DNA of 64,000 nt from Chlorocebus sabaeus (GCF_047675955.1 NC_132904.1:80667447-80731446); one strand, 5' to 3'. Numbered from the stretch's first letter, positions 34,054-44,352 are shown. The notes: generated by a model not told the origin, from the letters alone. Made by a program: numbers and translations.

Positions 34054-34590
34054 GAAAATTACCACAAACTTATCAACTTGAAACTATATTTATTAGCTCA
34101 CTATTGGTGTATGTCATAAGTCTAGCACAGTGTGGCCAGAATCTCTGCTTAAGTTCTCACAAGGCTGTATCAAGATGTCAGCTGAGCTACATTCTCATCT
34201 TAAGGTTCAGGGTCTTCTTCTGAGATCATGTGGTTGTGTCAGAATTCAGTTCCTTGAGGTTGTGGGACTGAGGTCCCTGCTTCATTGCTGGCTGTCAGCC
34301 TGGGAGTCTCTCTCTGCTACTAGAGGTCATTCCTATTCTTTCTCTCATGGCCTCCTTCATTTTCAAGCCAGCAGCAATGTGTCAAGTACATCACACATCT
34401 CAAATCTCTTTAACTTTTGCCACCAGCCTGAGAAAAGTCTCCAATTTTAAGGGTTCATGTAATTAGACCAGGCTCAAGTGTATATTCTCCCTATTTTAAG
34501 GTAAATTATAGCATATAAAAATCATAGGAGTGACATCTCATTATAGTCACAGGTTCTATGGATTATGGAATAGAATCTTGGGGAGTGGCA

Positions 34591-34898
34591 GTTTTATTTT
34601 TATTTTTTATTTATTTTGAGATGGGGTCTCGCTCTGTTGCCCAGGCTGGAGTACAGTGGTGAAATTTCAGCTTACTGCAACCTCCACCTCCCCGACTCAA
34701 GCCATTCTCCTGCCTCAGCCTCCTGAGTAGCTGGGATTAGATGCCCGCCACAACACCCCACTAATTTTTGTATTTTTAGTAGATACGGGGTTTTACCATG
34801 TTGGCCAGGCTGGGTTTGAACTCTTGATCTCTAGTGATCCACCTGCCTCGGCCTCCCAAAGTGCTGGGATTACAGGCATGAACTACTGCACCTGTCTA
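34591..34898 (-). mobile_element. Alu (AluS type), minus strand
   Basis: Complete reversed Alu with a T-rich tail. GGAGTGGCA at 34582-34590 and 34899-34907 is its target-site duplication. Confidence 0.95.
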
Positions 34899-34974
34899 GG
34901 AGTGGCATTTAGAATGATGCTTACCACAGTGGGTCTTTTAAGTGTTGTTGTTGTTGTTGTTTTTCTGCATTATA

Positions 34975-35228
34975 GCTTATAAAATAAAAACATGGACACT
35001 GGAGTCAAACTGCTTACATTCAAATTCTGGCTCCAATATTTACTAATAGTACAAACTTAGGGAAGTTGCTTAACCTCTCAGTTCCTCAATTTTCTTATCT
35101 GAAAAATGAGTAATAAATAACAGTATGAGTTTTATTGAGTCATTTAACACTTTAAATGACCTAATGTGCCAGAAAATGACTTCGCACATTGTAAGCACTA
35201 TGTTGGTCTTTATTAATATTATTATTAT
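34975..35228 (+). repeat. MIR SINE
   Basis: ACATGGACACTGGAGTCAAACTGCTTACATTCAAATTCTGGCTCC, GGAAGTTGCTTAACCTCTCAGTTCCTCAATTTTC and CACATTGTAAGCACTATGTTGG follow MIR in order. A GTT repeat (34942-34959) lies just before and an ATT repeat (35214-35232) at the end. Confidence 0.85.
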
Positions 35229-35369
35229 TATTGATCTGATTATTACATATCCACTAATTTAGAGTTCAGATTACTACTCTCCTTGGAGCAAACCCATCAC
35301 CTTATTTCTCTGGACCTTAGCTTCTCTGTAAATGTTAGTGTTATTTAACTGTCAAAATATAATTTATAT

Positions 35370-35695
35370 CTTAGTCTATTGGGCTATTATATAATATCAT
35401 AAACTAAATGGCCTATAAACCAAGGCACTGGCAGATTTGATGTCTAGTGAGGGTCCTTTTCCTGGTTCATAGATAACACCTTCTAGATACGTCCTCACAT
35501 AAAGGAAGGGGCAAGGAAGCTTTTATGAGGGCACTAATATAAATCAGGATCTCTCTTACAAAGACATGCATGAGTACTCCACCTTCAGAACCTAATCATC
35601 TCTCAAAGGCCCCACCTCCTGATATCATTACATTGGGGATCAGCTTTCAGCAGATGAATTTTGGGAGGATACAAATATTCAGGCCATAGCAATTT
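35370..35695 (-). repeat. MaLR-type LTR (MLT1-like)
   Basis: TTAGTCTATTGGGCTATTATATAATATC at one end, AAAGGCCCCACCTCCTGATATCATTACATTGGGGATCAGC and TTTTGGGAGGATACAAATATTCAGGCCATAGCA at the other are the reversed MLT1 blocks. Confidence 0.7.
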
Positions 35696-35715
35696 ATAAT
35701 GCAAAGGTACATTTT

Positions 35716-36011
35716 AAAGAAATTTAAGGCCGGGCGCGGTGGCTCAAGCCTGTAATCCCAGCACTTTGGGAGGCCGAGACGGGCGGATCACGAGGTCAGG
35801 AGATCGAGACCATCGTGGCTAACACGGTGAAACCCCGTCTCTACTAAAAAATACAAAAAAAAACTAGCCGGGCGAGGTGGCGGGCGCCTGTAGTCCCAGC
35901 TACTCGGGAGTCTGAGGCAGGAGAATGGCGTAAACCCGGGAGGCAGAGCTTGCAGTGAGCGGAGATCCGACCACTGCACTCCAGCCTGGGAGACAGAGCG
36001 AGACTCCGTCT

Positions 36012-36061
<50 letters not shown>

Positions 36062-36068
36062 AATTTAA
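35716..36068 (+). mobile_element. AluYR/YRa-like element, young
   Basis: Near-consensus young Alu with intact CpG sites and a 45-50 base A tail. The 12-bp duplication AAAGAAATTTAA lies at 35716-35727 and 36057-36068. The variants GGCTCAAGCCTG, GAGACGGGCGG, GGGCGAGGTGGCGGG and GGCGTAAACCCGGG are characteristic of Old World monkey AluY lineages. Confidence 0.93.
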
Positions 36069-36275
36069 GTGTTTCTAACTCAAAGGAAACACCAAAGGAT
36101 TTGTTTACAAAAAAGAAAACTATGCTTAATTTATAGGGTTTTGTTTTTTGTTTTTGTTTTTAAAGCAAAGGAAACATAGCAGGTTGAGCGGCTTACATTA
36201 TAAACTTGAGAACAGGAGTATAGGACCGTTTTTGGCATCATACCTATTTTTTTTTTAATGGTCTTTAATTCCATG
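36069..36275. other. Intronic sequence with G/T-rich run
   Basis: A GTTTT repeat at about 36139-36160; otherwise nothing recognised. Confidence 0.4.
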
Positions 36276-36279
36276 TTAT

Positions 36280-36478
36280 GACTAAGAGAAAAAAGCGTGT
36301 GAAAAGATAGGGACAGGAAACTTAGGGAAGAACATAGAGGGTGAAAGGAGACTGCAGAAGGAAAGGTAGAAAGTATAATAGGAAAGGGGATAGAGAAGAA
36401 AAGAAAGAAACAGAGGCAAGAGGAGAGGAAAAACTACTTAGAGACAGAGAGGGAAGGTAAGGAGAAAGGGGAAAACGG
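36280..36478. repeat. Polypurine tract
   Basis: About 200 bp almost entirely A and G on the plus strand (GGAAAGG, GAAGAAAAGAAAG, AGAGGAGAGGAAAA motifs), irregular rather than a pure microsatellite. Confidence 0.8.
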
Positions 36479-36479
36479 T

Positions 36480-36698
36480 GGTATAATTTATTGAGCACCA
36501 ATTATGTGCCTGCCATCGCTAAGGAGCTCGGTTATCCCACCTCAGAACATCTCAGTGAAGTAGGTATTATTGTCACCACTTTACAAATGAGAAAACAGCT
36601 ATTAAGTGAGTTTAACTTGTCCAAGGTCAATTGTGTTATATACAGAAGTTAGAACCCACATCTTTCCAGAGCTAATTACAATGTCCTTCTTCCATGTC
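36480..36698 (-). repeat. MIR SINE
   Basis: TTTATTGAGCACCAATTATGTGCCTGCC, GTAGGTATTATTGTCACCACTTTACAAATGAG and AACTTGTCCAAGGTCA are the reversed MIR blocks. Confidence 0.85.
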
Positions 36699-37190
36699 CT
36701 TAAGGACTAATGGTGAGATAAAACATACTCTTCACGGCTTGTTGGTCCAGCCTCAGTGTTCCTGTCACACTGAGAAAAGAATTAGTCAGGCTTAGTTCAG
36801 GCTTTGGTGTTACTGTCTCTTAGCACTACCTAAGAATCTTAATTATTTGAGTCAGGACATTCAGATTTTAGTTAAATAGGATGCCCAAATGATTTATGCC
36901 TCAGCATAAGTCACTTGTCTGAGCTGCAGAATCCCCCTCTATAAAATGTATGCCTTGGACTAGACCACCTGCCAAATACTGAAAATCTATACTTATTAGC
37001 TGTCTGCACCTAGGCAAAGGCTGTAATGTGGATTGGAAAGAAGGTGAATTTTGTTGGTCTAGTTAGAAGCACTGTACAAAATCGTGCAGGCTGTTTGCTG
37101 TACAACCTTAGTAGGCAATATTCATACACATAGTCATAGGTCATGGCCCTGGCTCCAGGAAGCCAAAATAAGGACCAATGGGTAGAGGCC

Positions 37191-37222
<32 letters not shown>

Positions 37223-37378
37223 AAATTGTGGATCAATAGAAAAATAACAAACTCTGTTATATTCAGAATTACCTCTTAACATTGTGAAAACTTTACCTTT
37301 GGGAGTTTTTAGGCAGAGACCACATGATGTAGGAATTCTACTAACACATGAGAGTTTAGAGAGCACCTAAGTGCCATT
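36699..37378. other. Intronic sequence, poly(A) at 37191-37219
   Basis: 36800-36990 has faint MIR-like blocks (CACTTGTCTGAGCTGCAG...TATAAAATG). The A run of about 29 bases is not attached to a recognised element. Confidence 0.4.
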
Positions 37379-37393
37379 CAGAACTGGATTTTT
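37379..37393. repeat. Target-site duplication of L1 (left)
   Basis: CAGAACTGGATTTTT, repeated at 38570-38584; both edges are blurred by poly(T) on one side and by CAGA shared with the L1 on the other. Confidence 0.88.
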
Positions 37394-38571
37394 TTTTTTT
37401 TAATTTATTTATTATTATTAAACTTCAAGTTGTAGGGTACATGTGCACAACGTGCAGGTTTGCTACATATGTATACTTGTGCCATGTTGGTGTGCTGCAC
37501 CCATCAACTCGTCATTTACATCAGGTATAACTCCCAGTGCAATCCCTCCCCCCTCCCCCCTCCCCATGATAGGCCCCGGTGTGTGATGTTCCCCTTCCCG
37601 AGTCCAAGTGATCTCATTGTTCAGTTCCCACCTACGAGTGAGAACATGCGGTGTTTGGTTTTCTGTTCTTGTGATAGTTTGCTAAGAATGATGGTTTCCA
37701 GCTGCATCCATGTCCCTACAAAGGACACAAACTCATCCTTTTTTATGGCTGCATAGTATTCCATGGTGTATATGTGCCACATTTTCTTAATCCAATCTGT
37801 CACTGATGGACATTTGGGTTGATTCCAAGTCTTTGCTATTGTGAATAGTGCTGCAATAAACATACGTGTGCATGTGTCCTTATAGCAGCATAATTTATAA
37901 TCCTTTGGGTATATACCCAGTAATGGGATGGCTGGGTCATATGGTACATCTAGTTCTAGATCCTTGAGGAATCGCCATACTGTTTTCCATAATGGTTGAA
38001 CTAGTTTACAATCCCACCAACAGTGTAAAAGTGTTCCTATTTCTCCACATCCTCTCCAGCACCTGTTGTTTCCTGACTTTTTAATGATCGCCATTCTAAC
38101 TGGTGTGAGATGGTATCTCATTGTGGTTTTGATTTGCATTTCTCTGATGGCCAGTGATGATGAGCATTTTTTCATGTGTCTGTTGGCTGTATGAATGTCT
38201 TCTTTTGAGAAATGTCTATTCAAGATGGATTAGAGACTTAAATGTTAGACCTAATACCATAAAAATCCTAGAGGAAAACCTAGGTAGTACCATTCAGGAC
38301 ATAGGCATGGGCAAAGACTTCATGTCTAAAACACCAAAAGCAACAGCAACAAAAGCCAAAATTGACAAATGGGATCTCATCAAACTAAAGAGCTTCTGCA
38401 CAGCAAAAGAAACTACCATCAGAGTGAGCAGGCAACCTACAGAATGGGAGAAAATTTTTGCAATCTACTCATCTGACAAAGGGCTAATATCCAGAACCTA
38501 CAAAGAACTCAAACAAATTTACAAGAAAAAAACAAACAACCCCATCAAAAAGTGGGCAAAGGATATGAACA
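37394..38571 (-). mobile_element. Young L1, 5'-truncated with 5' inversion (twin priming)
   Basis: 37394-38217 is the minus-strand 3' end of a young L1 (tail, 3' UTR, ORF2 C-terminus; frame 38223-37621 open). From about 38218 the plus strand carries the next-upstream ORF2 segment (ATTCAAGATGGATTAGAGAC through GCAAAGGATATGAACAGA). The two pieces meet at adjacent ORF2 positions with only a few shared bases, no loss. A 15-bp duplication flanks the whole. The copy is nearly identical to the 3' end at 510-1330. It lies in the intron after the DLG2 exon, sense to the gene, and interrupts MIR-like sequence. Confidence 0.95.
37621..38223 (-). pseudogene. L1 ORF2 C-terminal fragment
   Basis: Open frame of 200 codons beginning at an internal methionine (MNRHFSKEDIHTANRH) through CWRGCGEIGTLLHCWWDC to the natural ORF2 end. 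It is a truncated relic without the polymerase. The matching upstream segment lies inverted at 38218-38571. Confidence 0.93.
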
Positions 38572-38584
38572 GAACTGGATTTTT

Positions 38585-38825
38585 AATGTGATCAAAGCTA
38601 GCTGGGTGATCTTAAAATCAATAAGCCTTAATTTTCTGAGTCCTTATTATAGCCACAATAATAGTACCTACCTATATGGCTACTGAAGTAGGAGATTGTG
38701 TGTGTGTGTGTCTGTGTGTGTATCTACATCTGACATCTCTGTATCTATCTTAGCACAATGTCCCGCACATGACAAAATCTCAAGAAATGTCAGCTTTCAT
38801 TATCGTTATTCTCTTTACAACTATG
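38585..38825 (+). repeat. MIR SINE with internal TG microsatellite
   Basis: GCTAGCTGGGTGATCTTAAAATCAATAAGCC, TAATAGTACCTACC and TAGCACAATGTCCCGCACATGAC...AAATGTCAGC are MIR blocks. A (TG)n run (about 38696-38722) interrupts it. Confidence 0.75.
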
Positions 38826-39046
38826 AAAGAATGAAGTTTCTAGCACAGCAGAACTTTGCTTTACCTCTGTAGGCATGGGGCTGCCACCAAGTTTGCAGGC
38901 AAAGAATGCTGGCACTCTCAGAGATATCACTTTTCCTTCTTAATTGTAGAGCAAACATATAACATAAAATCTGTTTCACGCTTAGAGCCAGAATTTGGTT
39001 AAAGGGTGGAGGTTCTCCCCTTCTTGTAGTTAAACAGAGTGGTTAA
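38826..39046. other. Intronic sequence, nothing recognised
   Basis: No feature recognised. Confidence 0.4.
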
Positions 39047-39101
39047 AAATTATGATTATGACCCGCCGTAATCATAATTTAGAGATAATTTCTAAATTAT
39101 C
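39047..39101. repeat. Two adjacent short hairpins
   Basis: AAATTATGATTATG (39047-39060) pairs with CGTAATCATAATTT (39067-39080), one mismatch. GATAATTT (39084-39091) pairs with AAATTATC (39094-39101) exactly. Confidence 0.85.
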
Positions 39102-39599
39102 CTCTAACAAGTCTATTTCTAAACTTTAAAAATGGAGCTTCTTTAGGGTCCAGTGTTAGCAAACAGAATCCCCACCATGACTCATAGAATTACACAGCAT
39201 CTTTTTCAAACCTTTCACTCTAGTGGGGATATGTCCTCATTCAGAACTTAATTTAGTTAATTCAGCTTAAAAATTCAATTGTCAAAAAGCTATTTCCTGT
39301 GGGAGTATCTTTTTTGTTGATAAAAGATGCACATGTACCTGAAAAAAAAATGTGATTCTCTTCCTCAAGCTGTAAACATCCAGCTGTCAAAAGTAATCAC
39401 TACATCAGAAAAACTGGGTAATGAATAAAAGTATTTTTGGTTGATTCATAAGAAAAACAGCAAAGTAGCTTATATGCTTAATGAAAAAACAGACTGAGGA
39501 ACTGCTATGAAGCTTACATTTCTGCTCCATAAGTCACAGTCCTCAATGTGGCTCCATGCAAGCTAAAGTCATTCTTACCTACAGGACGTCACTTGTGTT

Positions 39600-40055
39600 A
39601 TTTAATAAGACTCTGTCCTTGATTAAATTTGAGTCAGGCTTCTCTAGGTCCTACTCTCAGTTAGGCCTTGACCTTAGGCTTTTTATTTGGTCTCGTTTGC
39701 CCAGTTTTAGCAAGCATCCTGCTGAGTCAGTTTATCAAAAATTTCTCTCCCTTGGTATCTGATCAAATTCCTTATCCCATACCCTTGATAATTTATCAGC
39801 TTGGCCTGCCTTCAACAAGAATCCTGCCAAGTCCCTTTAGCCAGAATTCCCCTTACCCTTGACGTTTTCTCTCAGTAATTTTCCATGCACTAACTGCCAC
39901 CTCCACTCCACAGCTCTTTGGCTATACATCTTCACTTGTGCTTTTTGTATTCAGAGTTAAGACCAATCTCCCTCCCCTACTGCAAAATCTCCATTGCAGT
40001 GATTCCTCTTGAATAAACTCTTCCTTACAGTCATTAACAAGTGTCATAAATATTT
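39600..40055 (+). repeat. Probable ERV1-type solo LTR
   Basis: The CACTTGTGCTTTTTGTATTCAGAG...CTCCATTGCAGTGATTCC region, then AATAAA at 40012-40017 and CTTCCTTACAGTCATTAACAAGTGTC, looks like the R/U5 end of a gammaretroviral-type LTR. Upstream there is an irregular repetition of AAGCATCCTGCTGAGTC and AAGAATCCTGCCAAGTC. No internal viral genes are present. Family not identified; edges approximate. Confidence 0.45.
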
Positions 40056-40469
40056 TGTATTTAACATATCCTTCCTATCTTATCTCCCACATTAATTTTC
40101 ACTTCTTCCTCTTCTACACTTTTTATTTACTTATTCAAAAATTCATTTCTTCAACAAGAGTTTATTGAGCCACTTATATATATGTAACTGCTTGACCTGA
40201 TGGGATTTACAACCTAGTAGGGATGCTAAAATGACATTAGGGCATGTTATTCTTCCTGAAAAATCTCTCCGAATTTTTCCAATCTATAGTGCCTTTTAGC
40301 TAAGGCTTTGATCTCATAGCATTTTATGTTATTTACCCCATGAGGGTAACTCTTATTTCCCACAATTAAGTTTCTTAAAGAAAGTAGCCCAGCTCAAGCA
40401 GCTACTATTCTCTATCACCGAGAAGTACCTGGTTACACTTCCTCCACCAACCTAAACTCACCATGTGTC
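40056..40469. other. Intronic sequence, partly L2-like
   Basis: ATTCATTTCTTCAACAAGAGTTTATTGAGCC (40140-40172) resembles the reversed L2 3' end; the rest is unassigned. Confidence 0.35.
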
Positions 40470-40769
40470 TTTTTTTTTTTTTTTTTTTTTGCTTTTTGAG
40501 ACATGGTCTCACTCTGTCACCCAGCCGGGAGTGCAGTGATATGATCTCAGTTCACTGGGATTAAGTTCAAGCCATTCTCCCGCCTCAGCCTCCAGAGTAG
40601 TTGGGATTACAGGTACCCACCACCAGGCCCAGCGACTTTTTGTATTTTTAATAGAGATGGGGTTTTGTTATGCTGGCCAGGCTGGTCTCGAACTCCTGAC
40701 CTCAAGTGATCCATCTGTCTTGGCCTCCCAAAGTACTGATATTATAGGCATGAGCCACTGAGTCAGGCC
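40470..40769 (-). mobile_element. Alu, minus strand
   Basis: Poly(T) of about 20, then a complete reversed Alu to GAGTCAGGCC. It lies about 0.6 kb downstream of the DLG2 exon, opposite in strand to the L1 copies' tails. Confidence 0.93.
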
Positions 40770-40879
40770 ACTCTGTGCTCTTTATCCAAATCAAACTGGT
40801 TTCCCTTTTTTTTTTCTGAGGGACAACTGGTTCTGTTCTCTGTGTTCCCACTCAGATTTGTAGGGTTAGTGAAATCTTA

Positions 40880-41200
40880 ATTATCATTCAAGACTCAGAG
40901 AAAAATCTTCCCAGGGAATGTTTTTTTTAGACTCAATTTTTCCCTCTCTAAATGCCTAGAGAAAGCCTTATAAACAGTTGCTGAATCTGAGAATACATAC
41001 AATATCTATAACAGTGCTTTACTTGCTAATGCTACTTACAGTGTATCATTTTGGTAATTATATTATTTGCCCATTAGTTCATATTTATGTTCTTTCCAAC
41101 TAGACTGAAGGCCTCATCCAAACAAAAGATGTATCTTCATCCCCTCCTCACAGTGCCTGGCCCAGTGTTCAGTGTGGTAGCCACCAACAAACACAAATCA
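40880..41200 (+). repeat. L2 LINE 3' end
   Basis: TCAAGACTCAGAGAAAAATCTTCCCAGGGAATG, ACTAGACTGAAGGCCTCATCC and CACAGTGCCTGGCCCAGTGTTCAG follow L2 order. It ends about 180 bp from the DLG2 donor site. Confidence 0.65.
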
Positions 41201-41377
41201 AATACTATTGAAATTCAATCAGTAGCAAGAGATCTGCAAAGTCATTTCAGGAAGCTTGCCTTAAAAATCTTTCCAGTACAGAACTTTTGTAGAATTATTA
41301 TTCTTCAAAGGTACAAACGTGTCTCATTAATGCAGCAGATTTACTTTCAAAATCATTCTAATGTTTCAGATCTTTAC

Positions 41378-41502
41378 CTGAGTCTGCCATCTTCTGCTGC
41401 AGCACCTCCTGGTATAATCTTCGTAATAAATATGCCAGGGTCATCTCCAATGTGGGGATTATCTGTCCCCCCAGCAATACTGAATCCCAGGCCAGAATTC
41501 CC
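41378..41502 (-). CDS. DLG2: DLG2 coding exon (first half of PDZ1)
   Basis: Read on the minus strand, the 125 bp translate without a stop into 41 codons plus two bases (phase 0 start, phase 2 end). The peptide begins GNSGLGFSIAGG, continues through IFITKIIPGGAAA and ends EDGRL. GLGF is the carboxylate-binding loop of a class I PDZ domain; the exon covers strands A-C and the first helix. A pyrimidine-rich acceptor ending TTTCTACAG precedes it and the donor CAG/GTAAAG follows. Established knowledge: PDZ1 of PSD-93 binds C-termini of NMDA receptor GluN2 and Kv1 subunits at postsynaptic sites. The residues GDDPG and GGAAAED match DLG2 better than DLG1 (DDSS, AAAQD), DLG3 (VPDD) or DLG4 (DDPS, AAAQD), as I recall these proteins. 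No neighbouring DLG2 exon was recognised in the window, as expected for this gene with very large introns. It is the only host coding exon I can support. Confidence 0.93.
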
Positions 41503-42180
41503 CTGTAGAAACAAAAAGCAGATATTAAATGATGTGTCTGTCACCTAAAACCTAGTTCCTTTTGCACTCTGCATTATCATGTTACTACTCAAATGGAAAT
41601 CAGGTGGCAACAGTCTTGTATGCTAAACCATAAAGTGCATGGTTAGCAGTAAAACGAAGGTCAGGAAGAACACTCAGGTTTATTCCTGCACTGTAAGAAT
41701 GCAAGAGGCATTATATTTTTGCTTTTAAAAATTGCTTCCTTTATGCAGCAATTAAAATCACATTTATGAAGCAGGAAATAAAAACTTACAAATTGTGTAA
41801 TATGAAAAAATATAAAGAATACAATACATTGTCAATTGTAAAAAGTATACATTCATATGAAAAAGGAAGAAAAAAGTTACATGAAAGAATTTGATTTAAG
41901 AGAAGAGTGAACTTGGCTGTTTCATTTTCTTATTTCTGGTATTGTTCTAATATCACTTATCTGTCAAATAAATGTGTTTCTAAGTAACAGAAAACTTCCA
42001 CTTCAGAAGACAAGGCCCTCTTCTAGAGTCATAATGCACGAGAGATACTTTTGAACAATAAACAGATTTTAATTTGCAATAACAATAGAAAAGATATGCA
42101 ATAGTGTAGCAGCATGTAAATCTGAGTAGTATGCATTCTAATAACGCCTTTACACTTACTCCTGTAGATTATAGTAACTG
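41503..42180 (-). other. DLG2: DLG2 intron upstream of the exon
   Basis: The acceptor tract lies at 41503-41522 on the minus strand. The following approximately 650 bp show no repeat I recognise and are AT-rich; conserved splicing signals might lie here. Confidence 0.6.
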
Positions 42181-42187
42181 ATATCCT

Positions 42188-42335
42188 GTGTGTGTGTATA
42201 TATGTATATACATATACATATATACATATATCTCTTTATCTCTTTCTAAAGATATATATATATATGGATAGACATATATAAGGATATATATATCAGGATA
42301 TATATGTATATATATAAATATGTATATCTTTCTAA
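42188..42335. repeat. TG/TA-rich microsatellite
   Basis: TGTGTGTGTATATATG followed by interrupted TATATA/CATATA runs for about 150 bp. Confidence 0.9.
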
Positions 42336-42399
42336 AATTTGTACATAAGGCATAATTAAAAGTCCCCCCAAATCCACAAACCATATTATTTATTTCTCA

Positions 42400-42665
42400 T
42401 TTCTAAAGTCTCCTTTAATCCCCATCTCCCATCTCCAGAGCTACATATGTTTTCATAGTTGTGTTGTAATTTTTTCCAAATCACATTATATTTTAAGTCC
42501 TTTCTGTATAACTAGGCAGTCTTTATAATTATTCATCTTAAATGGCTAGTCATGTTTCATCAAGGTCACATATCACTTATTTAACCAGTCCCTTATCACT
42601 GGATATTAAATTCCTCTATATATTCTTACAACAAATATAGCTTACTAAATCTATGATCACTTGAT
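42400..42665 (-). repeat. Old L1M fragment
   Basis: TGGCTAGTCATGTTTCATC...CACTTATTTAACCAGTCCCTTATCACTGGATATT is the reversed L1M 3' ORF2 stretch around the PEYYAA-like block. Confidence 0.55.
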
Positions 42666-43084
42666 TAATTTCCACTCTGAGGTAAAAAGAGATGAGGACT
42701 ACAAATTCGGTAGTTATTTCAGAGAGATTAATCAGGGCACTTGATTAGTCAGAAAGGTTCAATGTCAAGATAATATCAGCTATAACTTGATAGCTATACC
42801 ACTGCAAATGTCAAGGTAATGTTTAGCAATTTTTATTGACTGAATTAATAAAACTGAGTTCCAGAGGGTTGTTTTTGCAATTGTATATTTCTTATATATG
42901 TTGAAAGGGTGAAATGAATAATTCAGCTATGGCAACTAAAATCCCATGTCTTTATACTTCTGATGTCTTCTCTAATTCTGTTTGCTCTTTGAAAAAGTCT
43001 AGTGTTCACTGAACAGAGTTATTACTTATTAGTAGTCATATAATCATGAATTGGTTTAAAAGTTATGAAACACCACCTCTGTAC
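42666..43084. other. Intronic sequence, nothing recognised
   Basis: No feature recognised. Confidence 0.4.
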
Positions 43085-43560
43085 CTGGCACTAGAGTAAG
43101 CCCTGGAGCTACAGGAGTAAATATGTCAGTTTACAAGGTACATGAAGGGGAAATGCAGAGTGTAAGGAGTGGGTAAGAGAACCAAATACAGTGACTTGGT
43201 GACATAGAGAAGAACATTTTGACATGGGGGAAGAACTTGTGTAAAAGCCCTTAGGTGAGAAAGGGTATACCACACCAAGGAACAGACAATAAAGTTGGAA
43301 CAAAGAAAGCAAGAAGAATTGGATAGATGTACCTTAATCATGAAATTTACAAGAGCAGAGTATACGAGAAATCATTTTGGATTTTAAATACTTATTGACA
43401 CCAAATGACTGTGTTAGTATTGGTTGAGCATTTCCTATGCAACTGACTCTAAACTAAGACTGCAGACGTTAAGGCCAGATGGTTTCTGCCTTCACGGATA
43501 TTCAAAGCATAGCAAAAAAAGCAGTGATACCGTGGCATCTAGTGATCAGTATATTTCACA
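43085..43560 (-). repeat. L2 LINE pieces
   Basis: CTGGCACTAGAGTAAGCCCTGGAGC and AGCCCTTAGGTGAGAAAGGG (43085-43320), then GGTTGAGCATTTCCTATGCAAC...GGTTTCTGCCTTCACGG (43420-43500), match reversed L2 3' regions. Confidence 0.5.
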
Positions 43561-43894
43561 TACTGTATAACCTCAACTGCATTGTCAAGTATGTAGCCAT
43601 GGAGATAGTGTTTAGGGTACTTAATGGGGCAGTTCTCTAAGATTCAGAGGTTTGGGAAAGAAAAAATGGGAGGATGAGTATTTTCAATGTAATTTGGGTC
43701 AAGCTCTAAGTACATCAACGAGAGTGTATTGGTCTCACTATAGTTAGTATCTCAGGGATAATAATTTCTTGATTAAGGAGAGTAGGGAAGGAGGCAAGCA
43801 GAGATTGGGTGATACCCAAACACTTTCTCCTGATACTGTCAATGTGTTTGGAGAGGGCACTCAAAACTTTGTCATGTGAGAAATATATTTGTGA

Positions 43895-44352
43895 TCTAAC
43901 TCTTAACCTTGTCAACTTTATTTCCAGCTTCACACTTTACCCCCCAGGAATATTGAAGTGAACTGCAGGTTCTTTACTGCACAGACCTCACTATAATTCA
44001 TCTCTTGGCATTTATTTATGCTGTTTTCTCTATCAGAAACTTCATATCTCCTCCTTGACTAGTTCATTTCTTCTCATTTTTGAAGATGTGGCTCAGAAGG
44101 TGTCTGCTCAAGTTAATACTAAATTATCACCCAACCCTTCTTTAGATAGATCACATTTCTGTGTTTTTGTAGGTTTTTACGCTTACTTATGTTATACATT
44201 GTGTTATTTTGTAGTTGTCTGTTTCTGAGTCTATCTTTCCTCTAAACTGGACTTGTAGAAGGCAGGAACTGCGTAGTATTCATCTTTGTTTTGTTGGAGC
44301 CTTGTCTAGCACATAGTATTGACAATAAATACTTGATGAAGGAATTAACAGA
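43895..44352 (+). repeat. L2 LINE 3' end
   Basis: AGATGTGGCTCAGAAGGTGTCTGCTC, CTAAACTGGACTTGTAGAAGGCAGGAACTG and GAGCCTTGTCTAGCACATAGTATTGACAATAAATACTTGATGAAGGAAT are classic L2 3' blocks. Confidence 0.8.

Larger units (their letters stand above)
33650..34935 (-). repeat. Old LTR-like repeat, copy 2, split by two Alus
   Basis: Pieces at 33650-33673, 34054-34590 and 34899-34935 join into the same kind of element as 32545-33183: AATTACCACAAACTTATCAAC..., ending GGAGTGGCA/TTTAGAATGATGCTTACCACA. One Alu (+) entered near the first end and another (-) near the last. Confidence 0.55.

Noticed and set aside
38154..38591. Open frame of 145 codons starting in plus-strand sequence at 38154
   Set aside because: A chimera across the twin-priming junction: antisense L1 followed by sense ORF2, with no natural start.
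39600..40055. Candidate gene promoter with TATA and poly(A) signal
   Set aside because: The layout fits a solo LTR better, and no downstream exon or retroviral reading frame is present.
41087..41548. Plus-strand open frame of 153 codons across the DLG2 exon
   Set aside because: It is the shadow of the minus-strand PDZ exon plus flanking intron and L2; the minus strand has the splice sites and the recognised protein.
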